Below the pieces are notes generated by a model. It made no database searches. It was not told the DNA's origin and worked only from the letters and a program-made list of their open reading frames with translations. Made by a program: the position numbers and the translations under genes. From positions 129,902,207-129,966,206 of the forward strand of contig NC_050098.1 in NCBI RefSeq assembly GCF_902167145.1: DNA of 64,000 nucleotides. The letters are read 5' to 3'. Source of the DNA: Zea mays (Eukaryota; Streptophyta; Magnoliopsida; Poales; Poaceae). Position 1 is the stretch's first letter, and every line of letters begins with the position of its first letter. This document shows positions 1 through 11,872 of this stretch, piece after piece.

Positions 1-954
1 CAAGTCACACCATCAACCAATTCCTGCATGGTACCTGCAAAAATTGTGCCACAAGCAAGGCTGAGTATACTAATACTCAGCTAGACTTAACCGGTGTGAG
101 GAGTCTACTCCTCTACCTCTAGACTATGCAGCTGTTTGGCTGAGGGGTTTGGTTTGCCAAAAGCACTAGCTATTTCTAAAATCAATTTTTAGCTTTTCAA
201 TTCTACCATCATTAACTTAGCTAGATTTGCTCCTTCTAAGCATACATGGTAACAATCAATTAGATCAACCAACAAGTTATCTCATATAATCCACATTTCA
301 CTTCTTACTCGATGCAGTACAAGGAATCAAGCAGTCTCATTAGCTGCGAGAAGCAGACGATTCGAATCGAGTTTTAAACCTTGCAAGGTAAACCTAAACA
401 CACGGCATGTCAGGGTACTCCGACCCCGCACATGACAACCGTCCCCATCGATTCCCCGTTCGCGTCCAGGCCTCATCGCCTTGGCATACAATGCTCCACT
501 GACCTCGGCTGCCGTCGTGCAGTGACCGCACTTGTACCCACCATAGCTAGCATGGGAGACCCAGTCTCAGGTCGCATGAGGGATAAAGTCCGCGCCCGGC
601 TTCAATCAGGTACTAGGTTTACCGGTTACCATTTTTCCCGGCATGTGCTTAGTACGTTCAAAAGCTTGACTCAGGTATCCACACATTAATCCTTAATTCA
701 TTTTTCCCGTCTCATGGACAAGGCATCCTCCCTAGATCCAAGTCAATAGACCAACATAGATCCCGTTATCAAGATGAATACAATCAATTCCTGACCTCGC
801 GCGAGTGCTAGAAAAATCACTCGGCTTCTACCGAGATCCTGATTAGCAAGCAGCTACTCGACCTAGCATACTAGTATTCATCTCAAAAAGGAATCCTAAG
901 TGCATGCAACTAGAGGTTTCAAGCAACTCCTATACTTAAGTGCACATTGCAATC

Positions 955-2900
955 CTACAAGCATTAAGTGTAGTAAAATAGCATAATTAACATGGTTATG
1001 CATAAAACCGGGGCTTGCCTTCAATTGCTGGGGCTGCGGGGAGATCCTCAATAGCAGCCTCTGAAGCCTGCTCCTGGTCCTCCTCTTGGACAGGTCCTTG
1101 CTCGGGGATGAGCACGTACTCTCCGTCGGCAAGATTGCAATCTAATGAATGCAATGCGTAAGATATATGCATGATATGATATGTGCTTTTAGAAATTACA
1201 ACTTCCAAGGTGTATGATCTTCTGAGTTTAAACAAGTTAACTTTACTTATGTAAACCCTTAGTGGTATGCTTGGTAAGTTGGGTTATACTTAGCTAAGGT
1301 AAGGGGTAGGTTTATTTTTTTGGGGTTCCACTAAATTCCTTTTAAGTCTTAGGGATAAATGATAAGTTCTCAAGTTAGACTTATTGGGGCGAGGTTTATT
1401 TCTTCTTTCCTTTTCTTTTATTCTTTTACTGTTTTGGAGTGGGTTTGAACTACAAGTTGCTTTTATAAAATTCTAAAAATTCTGCAAAAATTACAGTGGT
1501 TTGTTACTGGTGTATGATTCTCTGTCTCAAAATTTGGGGATCAGAAAGTGAATAGTTTTCTCTGGACAAAATTATTAAACTCTAGGGCAGAAGGGGTGCT
1601 TTGAACTACAACTATTATTTAACAGTGGGTAATTCTCTAAACTTATTTTTGCTGGCTTTTAGGTGTTATAACATGACTTGACACAAATTTCTAGTCATTA
1701 ATACCTCTTAATTATTTTTCTATGGTTTTCTCAAGTTTCTAGCCAATTGGGTGCTTTCTACTACCACTATATTTGAAAAATATCAAACAACAGAGTTCTC
1801 ATTTTTCATAGTTAGTTTTTTGTGCAAGAGCAATCATTCTGAAGTTTGGCCTCTTTTTGCTTAAGGAAAGGGGTGGTATGCATTATTTGAATTAAGTAGT
1901 CTTTCTCTTAAATTATTAGCAATTGGTATGAGTTTGCTTCTTTTTCATGGGTTTGCATTTTTCTCTGGTAATTTATCTCATCATGGACTTAGCAAATTTT
2001 TGGTTGCCCATTATCACATTAATAGAGGTTGTTCATGATTTATTTGGAAAATGCCTTATTATCATTTTGCATTTATTTTCCTTACTTAAAAAGTTGGGCT
2101 GAGGTGCTCTGTATTTTTGTAGTGGGGCTCTGGTGGTTGCAAGTCCATTGGATTTTTATTATTCATTTTGGTGATAGCTTTGCCTCTTTAATAATTGATT
2201 TTCAGTCTACATAAGGCTAAATAAACCCTTTTAATTGAAAACTGGTCCAAATTAATGGTCTCTGTATTTTTCCTAGGTTCTCTTTTACATAAGTAAACTA
2301 GGAAAAATAATCTTACTCACTGTTCATTAATTTCTAAGGCCTTTCTGATTTTTTCTAAGTTTTAGACCATTTAGCTTTAAAGGAATAACTACATCATATT
2401 TTTCAATGCTGGGGTTTCCATTATTTTTAAACAGTGTCTAAATGAGGTTTAAACATCTACAAATTTTCTTAAGTTCAGCACAGAAGAAAAACTAATTTTC
2501 CTTAATTAAACAAGGTTTAGTGGGTTTCTGTTTTTAAATTTAAACTCTAAAATTTTGAACAGAAAGCATGGGGTTTACTATTTTTAAATGATAGATCATA
2601 ATATTCAGGAGCTAACAAAATTGGTTTGACAACTTTTTATTAAGATTTCATCAAGTTATGGATTTTCTAAGTTCTCTGGTCATTTTTAAAAGAATAACAG
2701 AATTGATTAAATAGAAATCCACTTTGCACTGGGGTCCCTGGCGGGTTTTCTAAGTTTTCTTCGCGAATCAGTCCTTAAGCTACTATTCACATGAGTCACT
2801 GACATCACAGAAAACCCCTCAGGTTCTACAAATCCTAACCCGAGGTCCTTCTTCTACCTGAAACAGTAACCGCGACGGAAGAAAGGGCGGAGGGGCTTAC
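955..2900 (-). other. Candidate intron inside giant LTR copy A
   Basis: On the minus strand a GC-rich stretch ends at a good splice donor (G|GTAAG, at 2900). About 1.9 kb of AT-rich sequence follows, then a pyrimidine-containing acceptor (TGCTTGTAG|G, at 955) behind a possible branch site in CTACACTTAATG. Copy B has a donor and acceptor in the same relative places although its intron body differs. Inference only; no transcript evidence. Confidence 0.4.
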
Positions 2901-3425
2901 CGGCGGCGAGATTGCTCCGGTGAAGTGGTCGAGGACGAAGGGGAGGTCTCTGGGATCACAACGGTGTGCGGAACGCCGTCGGAGATGGCCGGAGTCGGTC
3001 GGTCCACGCGCGCAGGCGGGGATGCTCGTCGGCGGCGAGGAGACCAGCCTGGTCACAGCGAGATAGTTCAATCAAAAGGGTCAGGGAGGTCCACGGGATG
3101 CCAGAGAAGATATGAGCGCAAGGAATTGGGCGGAGACTCACTGGATAGCTCGGTCCACGCGCGGCGGCGGAAGACCGAAGTCCGGTGAGGTCGATCTCGG
3201 GCCTCCGGTGAAGTCCGGCCGGGTCCGAGGGCTTGGCAAGCTTCACGGGCTACTGGCGGAGCTAGCCGAAGCACTGGCTTGCCCAGAGGATGGCTGGAGT
3301 GGGCTGGCCACGGTGGCCAAAGCTCTGGCGGCAATGGCGGGCGGAATTGAGCTCGCCGGAGCTAAGGGAAAGTGGCTGGCCGGTGAGGGTGAGTGCGGGG
3401 CGAAGTGGGGCGCGCCTGGGAAGGC

Positions 3426-3431
3426 TTTATA
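3426..3431 (-). promoter_or_regulatory. TATA box of giant LTR copy A
   Basis: The minus strand reads CCTATAAAGCC, followed by a GC-rich leader of about 500 bases that runs to the candidate donor at 2900. This is the expected layout for an LTR core promoter and leader. Confidence 0.45.
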
Positions 3432-4304
3432 GGCGCGGCGCGGTGCATGGGTGGTCGTGGACTGGCGAGTGCGCGCGGGCGTGCACTGGGAGGCGCGGTG
3501 CGCGAACGGGCGTGAACCGGGGGTGTCAGCCACGGTCGAACATGTGTTCCCGTTGCCTCTGCCCCTGTTCAAGCGCCGATTGGGAGCAAATCTTCGCGAA
3601 TTTGGGCAAGATCGCTGTGAAGGATTTGTTCACCAGACCAAGCTTTGTCTTTTGTGTATGGACGTCGCGCGGTTTTGGGCTAGGGACAGGGAGTTGTAGC
3701 GTCACCAAGGTGCCAGTGTCAGAATGCCTGGTCCCGAGGTCAAGCTGCGCCAAAACCATGCCAAATGAATTTGGTTTGAGTTCAAACTTTTCCAGGATGT
3801 GTTCAAGGGAATTTGGCACGACTTTGATATTTGGATCTCCTGGCTTTGGGTTTCGAAAAGCAGAGAACGCAGATGATCTTTGGGAAGGGGTCTGAAATTC
3901 AGAAATTCAGAACTCTGAATTTCTCTAAGGGTTCATAGTTCAAGGGCTGATTTGGGGATTTATTTGAGTTATTTTGGCTAAGCTTTCTCAACCTTTCTTG
4001 TTGCTCATTAAATATACTTTAACTTATATAATTGGCTCAAATCAAAATTTTAAACTTTTCATTCCCTTTCTCTTATTTTCTTGAATTTTGCTCATGGGGC
4101 TCACTTAGGGTTTTGAATTAGGGTTGCACATTTTTATCTTTTAAAAGTCTCAATTGTTTTGATCATGATACTTTTAGGTATATGCTTGGTGAATTCTTTG
4201 CCACTTAAGTTTATTTTGATGCTCATGCTTACTTTGGTTCACATAAAATAATGATTCTTGGTTTGGCATTTGAGAAGAACCCTAGGTGACACTGGGGTGT
4301 CACA

Positions 4305-5349
4305 CTATCCATCCCAATAGTTGCCACAGCGCCTCGGAATACCGTAAAATTCTCAAGCTCACGAAGCGCATCAGCGAGCAGCGCGAGCAGGCCTCTAAGG
4401 ATGGCTCGCCGCCTCGTCGCCGGCCTGGCGAGGAGAAGGTCGACGAAGGTGGCGCGGCCGCGGGAGAACGGGACCTCAGGTATCAGTCCCCTGAGCAAGT
4501 CCTCAAGGACATCCTCACTGGAGACTCTGACTCCGGTAATGACAACGACCGTCGCAAGAAGCTGTACGTGATGTATGGCGGAAGCTGGGAGCTCACCTCC
4601 CGTAGGAACGTGAAGTCCCTGCGCCGTGAGGTCCTTTCGACGATCCCAGGGGTCCCTAAGGCAGCCCCACATCAGCGGTGGCGGAGCACCACTATCTCCT
4701 TTGGGGCATCCGACTGCCCCGAAAACATGGTAGGCGCCATCATACTAACACTCATCACCGCTCCTGTCATAGCCAACATGAAGCTACATCATGTCCTGAT
4801 TGATGGTGGGGCTGGCCTCAACGTCATCAGTCATGCCGCGTTCAAGCAGCTGTAGATCCCAGGATCACAACTGGGACCCTCTCGTCCATTCTCTAGAGTG
4901 GGCCCTCAACCGGTGTATCCCGTTGGGAGCATCGCACTCCCGGTTATATTGGGACTGAGGAGAACTTCCGCACTGAGAACGTCCAGTTCGACGTTGCAGA
5001 GGTTAACCTCCCTTTCAATGCCATCATTGGCAGGTCGGCCCTGTACCGGTTCATGGCCATTGCCCATTATGGGTACTTGGTCCTCAAGATGTCGTCCCTG
5101 CTGGGGTCCTCACCATGCGGGGCGACCGCCCCGCTGCGCTTGCAGCTGTCGAGAAGTTGCACGCTCTGGCGGTAGAAACCGCTCGCCCGGATGACGGGGG
5201 GAGGGACCCCCTCGACTTCCTGTACCAAGGCGCCTACCAAGGTGCCTAAGGTGCAACCATCTAGAACAGATGGCGGTCCCGTCAAGACCATCCAGGTCGG
5301 CGTGGATTCCTCCCAGACCACCCGCATCGTGGGTAATCTGGAGGAGAAA
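4305..5349 (+). pseudogene. Gag C-terminus and aspartic protease, element 1
   Basis: The open stretch to 4855 encodes the end of the nucleocapsid (a C-x2-H type finger remnant near the insertion point), a charged linker, then the retroviral-type protease with active-site motif LIDGGAGLNVI (about 4795-4830). After a TAG at 4853 the protease continues in shifted frames through NAIIGR and GYLVLKM (near 5020-5090). Frameshifts fall near 4955, 5100 and 5225. The protease would cut the Gag-Pol polyprotein. Its N-terminal gag is separated from it by giant LTR copy A. Confidence 0.8.
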
Positions 5350-6935
5350 TAGGAACTCATGCTCGTCACCTTCCTCCAGGCAAATGCCGACGTATTCGCA
5401 TGGGAACCGTCGCAGATGCCTGGGATCCCCAGGGAGGTGATCGAGCACCATCTAAAGATCCACCCTAACGCCAAACCGGTGAGTTAGAAGCCTCGAAGAT
5501 AGTCCATTGAGCAGCAGGATTTCATCCGTGAGGAGGTCCAGAAGCTGCTGCGCGCTGGCTTCATCGAAGAGGTCCATGACCCAGTATGGCTGGTCAATCC
5601 AGTCATCGTTCCCAAGGCTAACGGGAAGCTTCGGATGTGCATCGACTACACCAACCTCAATAAGGCCTGTCCCAAGGACCCATATCCACTTCCACGAATA
5701 GATCAAATCGTGGATTCTACCTCTAGGTGCGGCCTCCTGTCCTTCCTAGATGCTTACTTTGGTTTCCATCAGATCCAGATGTCTAGGCAAGTTATGAAGC
5801 ATACCGCTTTTGTAACTGTGGATGGGCTTTACTGTTATGTTGTAATGCCTTACAGTCTAAAAAATGCCTTGCCGACATTTGTATGGGCGATGAGTAAGAC
5901 CTTTGGTGACCTGAATAGGGACAGGATAGAGGTATACATTGATGACATCGTGGTCAATACTAAGAGAGGGTCGACCATAGTGGAAGACTTAACCCTGGTC
6001 TTTGACAAGGTGCGGGCAACACGCACGAGGCTGAACACGGAAAAGTGTGTCTTTGGTGTCTCCGCAGGGAAGTTGCTGGGATTCCTGGTTTCACACCGGG
6101 GCATTGAAGCAAACCTAGAGAAGATCAAAGCAATTGAGACAATGAGGCCTCCAGCCCGAATCAAGGACACCCAGAAGCTTACGGGGTCACTGGCCACCCT
6201 TAGCCGCTTCATCTCAAGACTGGCCGAGAGGGCGCTACCCTTCTTCAAGCTATTATGGAAGTCTGACCCATTCTCTTGGACCGAGGAGGCAGAACGAGCC
6301 TTTCAAGAGTTGAAGCAGCACCTTGTGCCCCTACCTATACTGGTAGCTCCGGAGCCAGGGGAGCCATTATACTTATACATTGCAGCGGCTACAGAGGTGG
6401 TGAGCATGGTGCTGGTCGTCGAAAGGACGGCACAACATCCCCAGGGGAGTCAAAAAGTTCCCCTAGGAAAAGGTGCTGGTCCGACCACCACGATGGTGAT
6501 GGAAGGTCAAGAGTTTGAGGGCTTGGGACCAACCGCAGGGGTCCGAACCATCTAGAAGCCAGTCTACTACGTCAGCGAAGTCCTCCATGAGGCAAAGCCC
6601 AGGTACCTTGAGACGCACAAGCTTATCTATGCTATACTTGTTGCATCCAGGAAGTTGTGCCACTATTTTCAGGCACACAGGTTCGTGGTGGTGACCTCTT
6701 CCCGTTAAGGGCCATTCTCCACAACTCTAACGCCACAGGCAACATCGCCAAGTGGGCCACCGAGCTTGCTGAGTTCCAACTGGACTTCCAGCCTCGCCAC
6801 GCTGTCAAGAGCCAGGTTCTGGCTGACTTCATAGTGGAATGGACCTCTTCCCCGAGCGCTCCTGGGGGTCCGGATCCCGATTCAGACCCCACACCTGCGG
6901 AGCCCGGGGCTTTGGTCTTCACCGAGCCCCACTAG
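5350..6935 (+). pseudogene. Reverse transcriptase and RNase H, element 1
   Basis: Reads through a TAG at 5350 into the linker ANADVFAWEPSQMPGIPREV, then the fingers and palm: LRMCIDYTNLNKACPKDPYPLPRID (about 5630-5700), the LDAYFGFHQI block, and the catalytic YIDD (about 5935) with both aspartates kept. The connection to RNase H follows (ETMRPP to SRFISRLAERALPF). TAG stops lie at 5350, 5485, 5500, 6553 and 6933, and a frameshift lies near 6700. The enzyme would copy the element RNA into DNA inside virus-like particles. The length and block order match Ty3/Gypsy reverse transcriptase. Confidence 0.85.
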
Positions 6936-7367
6936 ATGCTCTTCTTCGACGGATCCGCCCGCCAGCAGGGTGGTGCTGCTGGAGTGGTTCTCATCGACCC
7001 AAGCGGAGATCAAGTGAAGTACATGGTACACCTTGAGTTCAAGGCCACCAACAAAATGGCAGAGTATGAAGCACTGATTTTCGGCTTATCTGCGGCCCTA
7101 TCCCTAGGGATCCGCCAGCTCCTCGTGAAGGGGGACTCCCAGCTAATTATCAAGCAGGTCCGCGGAGAATGTAGTTGCAACGAGCCTAGGCTCGCAGCCT
7201 ACCTCCTCCACGTAAGGAAGCTGGAAAAGGATTTCATTGCCCTGGAACTGCAACATATTCCTCGGGCTAACAACTCAACAGCAGATGAACTCTCCACGAG
7301 GGCATCAACTTGGGCACCAGTGCCCGAGGGCGTCTTCGAAAGACGGCTCCTGAGACCTACCGCCTAG
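6936..7367 (+). pseudogene. Second (archaeal-type) RNase H, element 1
   Basis: An uninterrupted 143-codon stretch begins LFFDGSARQQGGAAGVVL and includes the KMAEYEALIFGL block and the KGDSQLII block, which carry the acidic residues of an RNase H fold. It closes with the TADELS motif. A second RNase H after the standard one characterises the Tat lineage. It is bounded by TAG stops at 6933 and 7365. Confidence 0.75.
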
Positions 7368-8759
7368 ACCGCAGAACCGGGCGAAGGGGGCGAGACTAGC
7401 ACCTCGAAGCTAGCGATCCCGGTGGCGTTCCATCTGCAGAACCCACCAAGGATTGTGTGTGCTACAGAGGGTGCTGCAAACCTCTTAGCGCCACAACCAG
7501 TAGCTCAGAGTGGTCCCGATGCATGGATCTCTGAGATCCGGGACTACCTGAAAGAAAATATCCTTCCTGAAGATCATGTGTCCGCAGAGCGCATAGTGCG
7601 GTTGGCTAAACGATACACGGTGGTAAAAGGGGATCTATACCGTCGTGGCGCCAATGGCATTCTCGTGCGATGCATCACCCAGGAGGAGGGCTGTGAGCTA
7701 CTCGCGGATATCCATGGAGGCGAGTGTGGAAGTCATTCATCATCCCGCACACTGGTTGGTAAGGCCTTCCGGCACGGCTTCTATTGGCCAACCGCTCTCC
7801 AGGATGCAGCTGAGTTGGTAAAGTCCTGCAAAGCATGTCAGTTCCATGCAAAGCAGATACACACACCGGCTCAGGCTCTGCAAATGATTCCACCCTCCTG
7901 GCCATTCGCTGTATGGGGGGTGGATATCCTGGGACCATTCCCTAGGGCTGTCGGCGGGTACCGTTTCCTCTTCGTCGCTATTGACAAGTTGACAAAGTGG
8001 TCAGAGGCCACCCCTATGGTCAATATCACCCAAGGTGCTGTTGTTGCCTTCCTCAAGTCGATTGTCTGTAGATTTGGGGTCCCAAGCCGTATCATTATGG
8101 ACAACAGGACCCAATTCAAAAGTCGGCTCTTCCAAGAGTATTGCGAGGGCATCGGCACCCAGCTCTGCTTTGCGTTTGTGGCTCATCCCATGAGCAATGG
8201 CTAGGCTGAGAGGGCAAATGCAGAAATCCTCAGGGGACTCAAGACACGCATCTATGACTGCTTAAAAAAGCATGGTGCAAATTGGGTCAACGAGCTTCCG
8301 TGCGTACTATGGGGGAACTGGACCACACCGAGCCGAGCTACTAGGGAGACCCCGTTCTTCTTGGTCTCCGGGGCTGAAGCCTGTCTTCCCCCGGAAATCA
8401 TTATGGGTTCGCCATGGGTCTAGTCTTTCGATCAATCTATGCAGGAACAACTGTGGCATGAGGACGTGGACTTCATCGACGAACGTAGATGGCGAGCGGC
8501 GATCCGGAATGCACAGTACAACCAAGCGCTTAGGCTCTACCACTAGCGGTTCGTGCATATTAGGGAGCTCAGGGTCGAGGACCTAGTCCTAAGGCGAGTA
8601 CTGAACCGAGAAGGGCTCCACAAACTCTCCCCCAGTTGGGAAGGACCCTTCAAGGTGACGGAAATATGCTGGCTCGGGTGTGTCCGCCTTGCCACAACAG
8701 AAGGAGTACCTCTTCCCAATCCCTGGAATATAGAGCATCTCCGTAAGTTCTATCCATAA
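7368..8759 (+). pseudogene. Integrase, element 1
   Basis: The zinc-binding N-terminus (H-x-H region around 7720-7790, then CKACQFH near 7830) is followed by the catalytic core GVDILGPF (first aspartate), a second-aspartate block now reading MDNRTQF (about 8095) and a third block around SNG-x-AERAN. The C-terminal domain ends WNIEHLRKFYP with a natural TAA at 8757. TAG stops lie at 8202, 8421 and 8544, all at places where relatives have glutamine. The usual SDNGTQF is altered to MDNRTQF, so the core is mutated as well as truncated. Confidence 0.85.
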
Positions 8760-9636
8760 AAGCAAAACTAGGAGGTTGAATTTTCTTCCTTTGTAAATAG
8801 GTTGCGCATATGTGTACGTCAATCCGGTGAGACCCGCCCTCGTAAGCCCGGTCTGTTGGTCTACACCCATGTATATCAAGTTATAAGGAAAAGATTTACC
8901 CCCCAGATGTGCTTTTGTGATGGTTTTATTCTACTTCAGTTTACAAGCATTATTTTTACCTAACCCACCCATACAGTTTCCCACCCTTGCTAGTATGATG
9001 ACATCCGAATTGAGTAGCCAGGCTTGCAGTTCAGGACCCCTCTACTACTGAAGGGGGTCCGGCAACCTGGGGTCTAGTTCTAGAGAATGGGCGCTCGTCT
9101 CTTGGAGTGGTCCGGAGTTGTGTAGCTGCTTAGCATGGTTCCGTACCCTAAGCCTGCACGCTCCACCACTCTGCAACGGGTACCCTAGTATTTGGAACTG
9201 TGATCCTGTGGGTCCAGGCACACGGCTTGGCTTTCCAGGCTAAACCCTGCAGGTCCTGTTGCATGAATCAAAGGATGAAAGATACCTGATGGTGTCAAAG
9301 CCGAAGCTGTATGCAGGTCCAGGTCCCAGTCCAGAGGTAGGTAGTCTCAAACTATAGAGACTACCTCCTAGGGACCAGACCACCAATTTTTTTCTTTGGT
9401 ATACTGGTATCCAGCCTTGACACATCGAGCATACCTCCCAGGGGGGCCAAGTACCAGGTTGCCAGGTGGAAGTTGATGACGCTACACACAACAAGGGAAA
9501 ATAACATACAGATAAGTTCCAGCGCTACTTGATTAACGGTTCTTAAAATATGTTACATAGCCAAAAGTTATTACAGCCGCCCCCAGCGGAACCCTCGCCT
9601 TGTCTCTACAGGTTCAGCTATTCGGCGTCGGCAGGA
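8760..9636 (+). other. Non-coding spacer of element 1
   Basis: Between the pol terminator and the 3' end of the antisense gene. I see no conserved protein, RNA gene or inserted element. It contains scattered short GGTCC/GGACC words like those in the element's LTR. Confidence 0.5.
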
Positions 9637-11159
9637 TCACGCTGAAAGCGCGCGACCACCACTCTCCCGGGCGACATCTTCTGTGGCGGCTACCAGACCA
9701 TCGATCACCGGTGCCAAGGATATGGCGGGGTCGTGACTCTGAAAGCACATCAGGATGTAGTCTACCACCGCCCGGCAGAGCTTGCTGCCCTCTGCCTCCA
9801 GGCGGGCACCGAGGATCTGATCCACGCGTTGGAGGCGATCGGCGGCAGAGTCAATCACCAGGAGGGCATCAGAAATTGACACTAGCGGCTCCAACACTGG
9901 GATGGGGCTCATCCCAAGTGGCACCAGTGCCGTGCTTGCCTCGCTGGCCCACTCGGCAATGCGCTGGACCCCGGCGCGGTGTTCTGCTTGGAGATCTTTG
10001 AGGGCCTTTCTGGTGGCCTCCATCGCCTAGGGACCCGACGCCGCCTGCATCGCATTGAACTGGCGGATCTGCTCCTCCAGCTTCCTCTCCTTTTCCTCTG
10101 CTTCGATCTCATGCTCAGCCAGCAACTCGCCTCACCGGGTGAGCATTTCTTCCCTGAAGGTGAGATCTGTCTCTCGCCTGGCGCGATCCATCTCCCGCCT
10201 GTCCAAGGACATCTCCTTCTCCTTAAGGTTTTCCTCGGCGAGGGCGATGTCGCTGGCCTTGCCCTCGAGCTCTTGCTGCCATTTATGCAGCCTTTCCACG
10301 ACCTTTACCTATTGGGCCCGCTGGGCTTCCAAAGCCTTGTCCAGAGCACTCAATTTGCTCCGGTACTCCGTCGTGAGGGCCTCCCTCTAGGTCACGGCTT
10401 CCTCCCTCCTAGCCACTTTCTTCTCCCTCTAGGTCGCCTCCAGCTCCCTGGCACACACCCTCTGGAGGTCTTTCTTGTACTCCTTGTGGTCCCGCTCGAG
10501 TTGGGACCGCTCGGAGGTGAACTGTCGGGATGCCGACTTGGTGCGCTCCTCCAGTTGGATGCGCCAGTCACTGAGGCGCTGGTGCTCAGCTTCAAGTGCC
10601 TCCCACTCCCAAAAGATTGCTGCCTCAGTTTCACTAAGAACCTGGTGGGCACATGACAGCATGTGGGGGAGGGGGACTGGCGCCGCTTCTCGCTCGGCAC
10701 CCGACCGGAGTTGCCGCCCAAATACCACCTCCATCTCCTCCAGAGCAGGCGGGGGATGGAGCTGGATGCGCCCCCTGTGTCACCTCCAGTGTTGGGAATG
10801 GGCACAGATCCCCCAGCTGGGACCTTCTCCGCCACGGCGCCGTCGCGGCGACGCCGCCTGACGCTGGTGCCACTGCCGCCGGATCCCCAGCTGGTGCATG
10901 GGAGGCCGGTGGTGCTGTCCTAGCAGCAGCTGGGAGCGGACCGCCGGCACCACCCTCAGCGAATTCCTCCTGCTGAGAGCCAGACCCGTCGGTGGGCCTA
11001 GTACCTGGCGGAGGAGGAGTGGCCTTGGGAGGAGCGGAGGAAGAAGCCCTGGCAAACAGATGATGGATTAAGACTTGTTGGCATGATGATTAGGCTCGTG
11101 GAAAAAGAGACTACACTTACTTGGGGCCCTGGACTTTCTAGTGACCCTGGAAGCGAGGA

Positions 11160-11235
11160 GATCGCCGCTCCTGCTGCTGAGGTCGCTGCTGCTGCCCCTC
11201 CTATTGCTGTTGCTGCTGCTGGTGCTCCTAGGGGT
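11160..11235 (-). repeat. CAG-rich (polyglutamine) stretch in the antisense gene
   Basis: Imperfect CTG/CAG triplets. On the minus strand they encode runs of three to six glutamines interrupted by E, G, R and one TAG. Confidence 0.6.
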
Positions 11236-11286
11236 GATCACCCCCGGATGGTGGTGGCGGTGGCGGGATCAGGGGACTAACGCGCC

Positions 11287-11872
11287 TGTTGGGGTCGTGC
11301 TTCGGTGCGCCGAAGGTCTCACACGAAGAAGCAGCTTCGGCTGAAGTCGTCTCCAAGAGATGGCCGAAGGTCCCTTTTCATGGAGCTTCGGCGTTTTAAA
11401 CCGACATAGAGATAGAATGACCTTTTTATACATATAGGTCTGAGTCAATGCTGTAAACTTTCGCAAGGGGCATAATTGTAATTTGTCACAGGCTGCGACC
11501 TGTGCCTATAAATAGATGAACAGTACCTCTGTACTGTTCACGTGAACCTGTCATTTGCTTTCGCATCTCGCTTGTACTTTTGCCTTCCGCAGGACCGAAG
11601 GTACATTTGTAATTCAAAGTCATTTATATTCATTAATACAAGTAGAGATAATTCTATGACAATATTTAAATGTTTATTTCATATTCCATGATTTATGTGA
11701 ATGCTTCATTCTTCGTTGTTATGCTTACGAAGGTATGTCCTTCGTAACCTTCGTCCGAGATGCTTTATATCCCGAAGGGATATATCGTTATGGAGGACGA
11801 AGGACCTTAACACCTAACATTTTTGTGTTGCCTTGTTCTTAATTCTTAGCATTTGAGAACAAGTCCCCAACA
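11287..11872 (+). mobile_element. Solo LTR, 586 bp, with GCGCC target duplication
   Basis: Begins TGTTGGGG and ends CCCCAACA, a perfect 8-base inverted terminus. It is flanked by identical 5-bp GCGCC (11282-11286 and 11873-11877). It is rich in CTTCG/GAAGG words and has TATAAATA at 11507. There is no internal coding region, so this is a solo LTR left by recombination between two LTRs. Related to the relic at 39546-40159, which shares the TATAAATAGATGAA block and the GTGTTGCCTTGTTCTT block near the end. Confidence 0.9.
11507..11514 (+). promoter_or_regulatory. TATA box of the 586-bp solo LTR
   Basis: CCTATAAATAGATGAA, followed by a CAGTACC...GTACTGTTCACG hairpin-like stretch where transcription would start. 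The same block occurs at 39840. Confidence 0.55.

Larger units (their letters stand above)
1..4304 (-). mobile_element. Giant LTR, copy A (partial, left end outside window)
   Basis: The first ~950 bases match 51933-52940 of copy B almost base for base, and both end in a ggtgtcaca terminus (here at 4304). Read on the minus strand it begins TGTGACACC, as many chromovirus LTRs do. The body has three zones: a homologous right-hand exon-like part (1-954), an AT-rich zone (about 955-2840) and a GC-rich zone (about 2840-3570), then AT-rich sequence to the end. The middle is not recognisably alignable with copy B. It is inserted in the gag of Gypsy element 1; CTATC (4305-4309) would be the target duplication, but its partner lies outside the window. 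Short ORFs in the GC-rich zone lack recognisable domains and I do not call them genes. Whether this is a solo LTR or one end of a full element cannot be seen. Confidence 0.8.

Noticed and set aside
2835..3895. ORFs up to 201 codons in the GC-rich part of giant LTR copy A
   Set aside because: No domain and no counterpart in copy B.
4853..8546. TAG read as glutamine by a recoded genetic code or programmed readthrough
   Set aside because: Frameshifts, a mutated integrase motif and LTR-end decay accompany the stops, and the organism is a grass with the standard code. Deamination explains the pattern.
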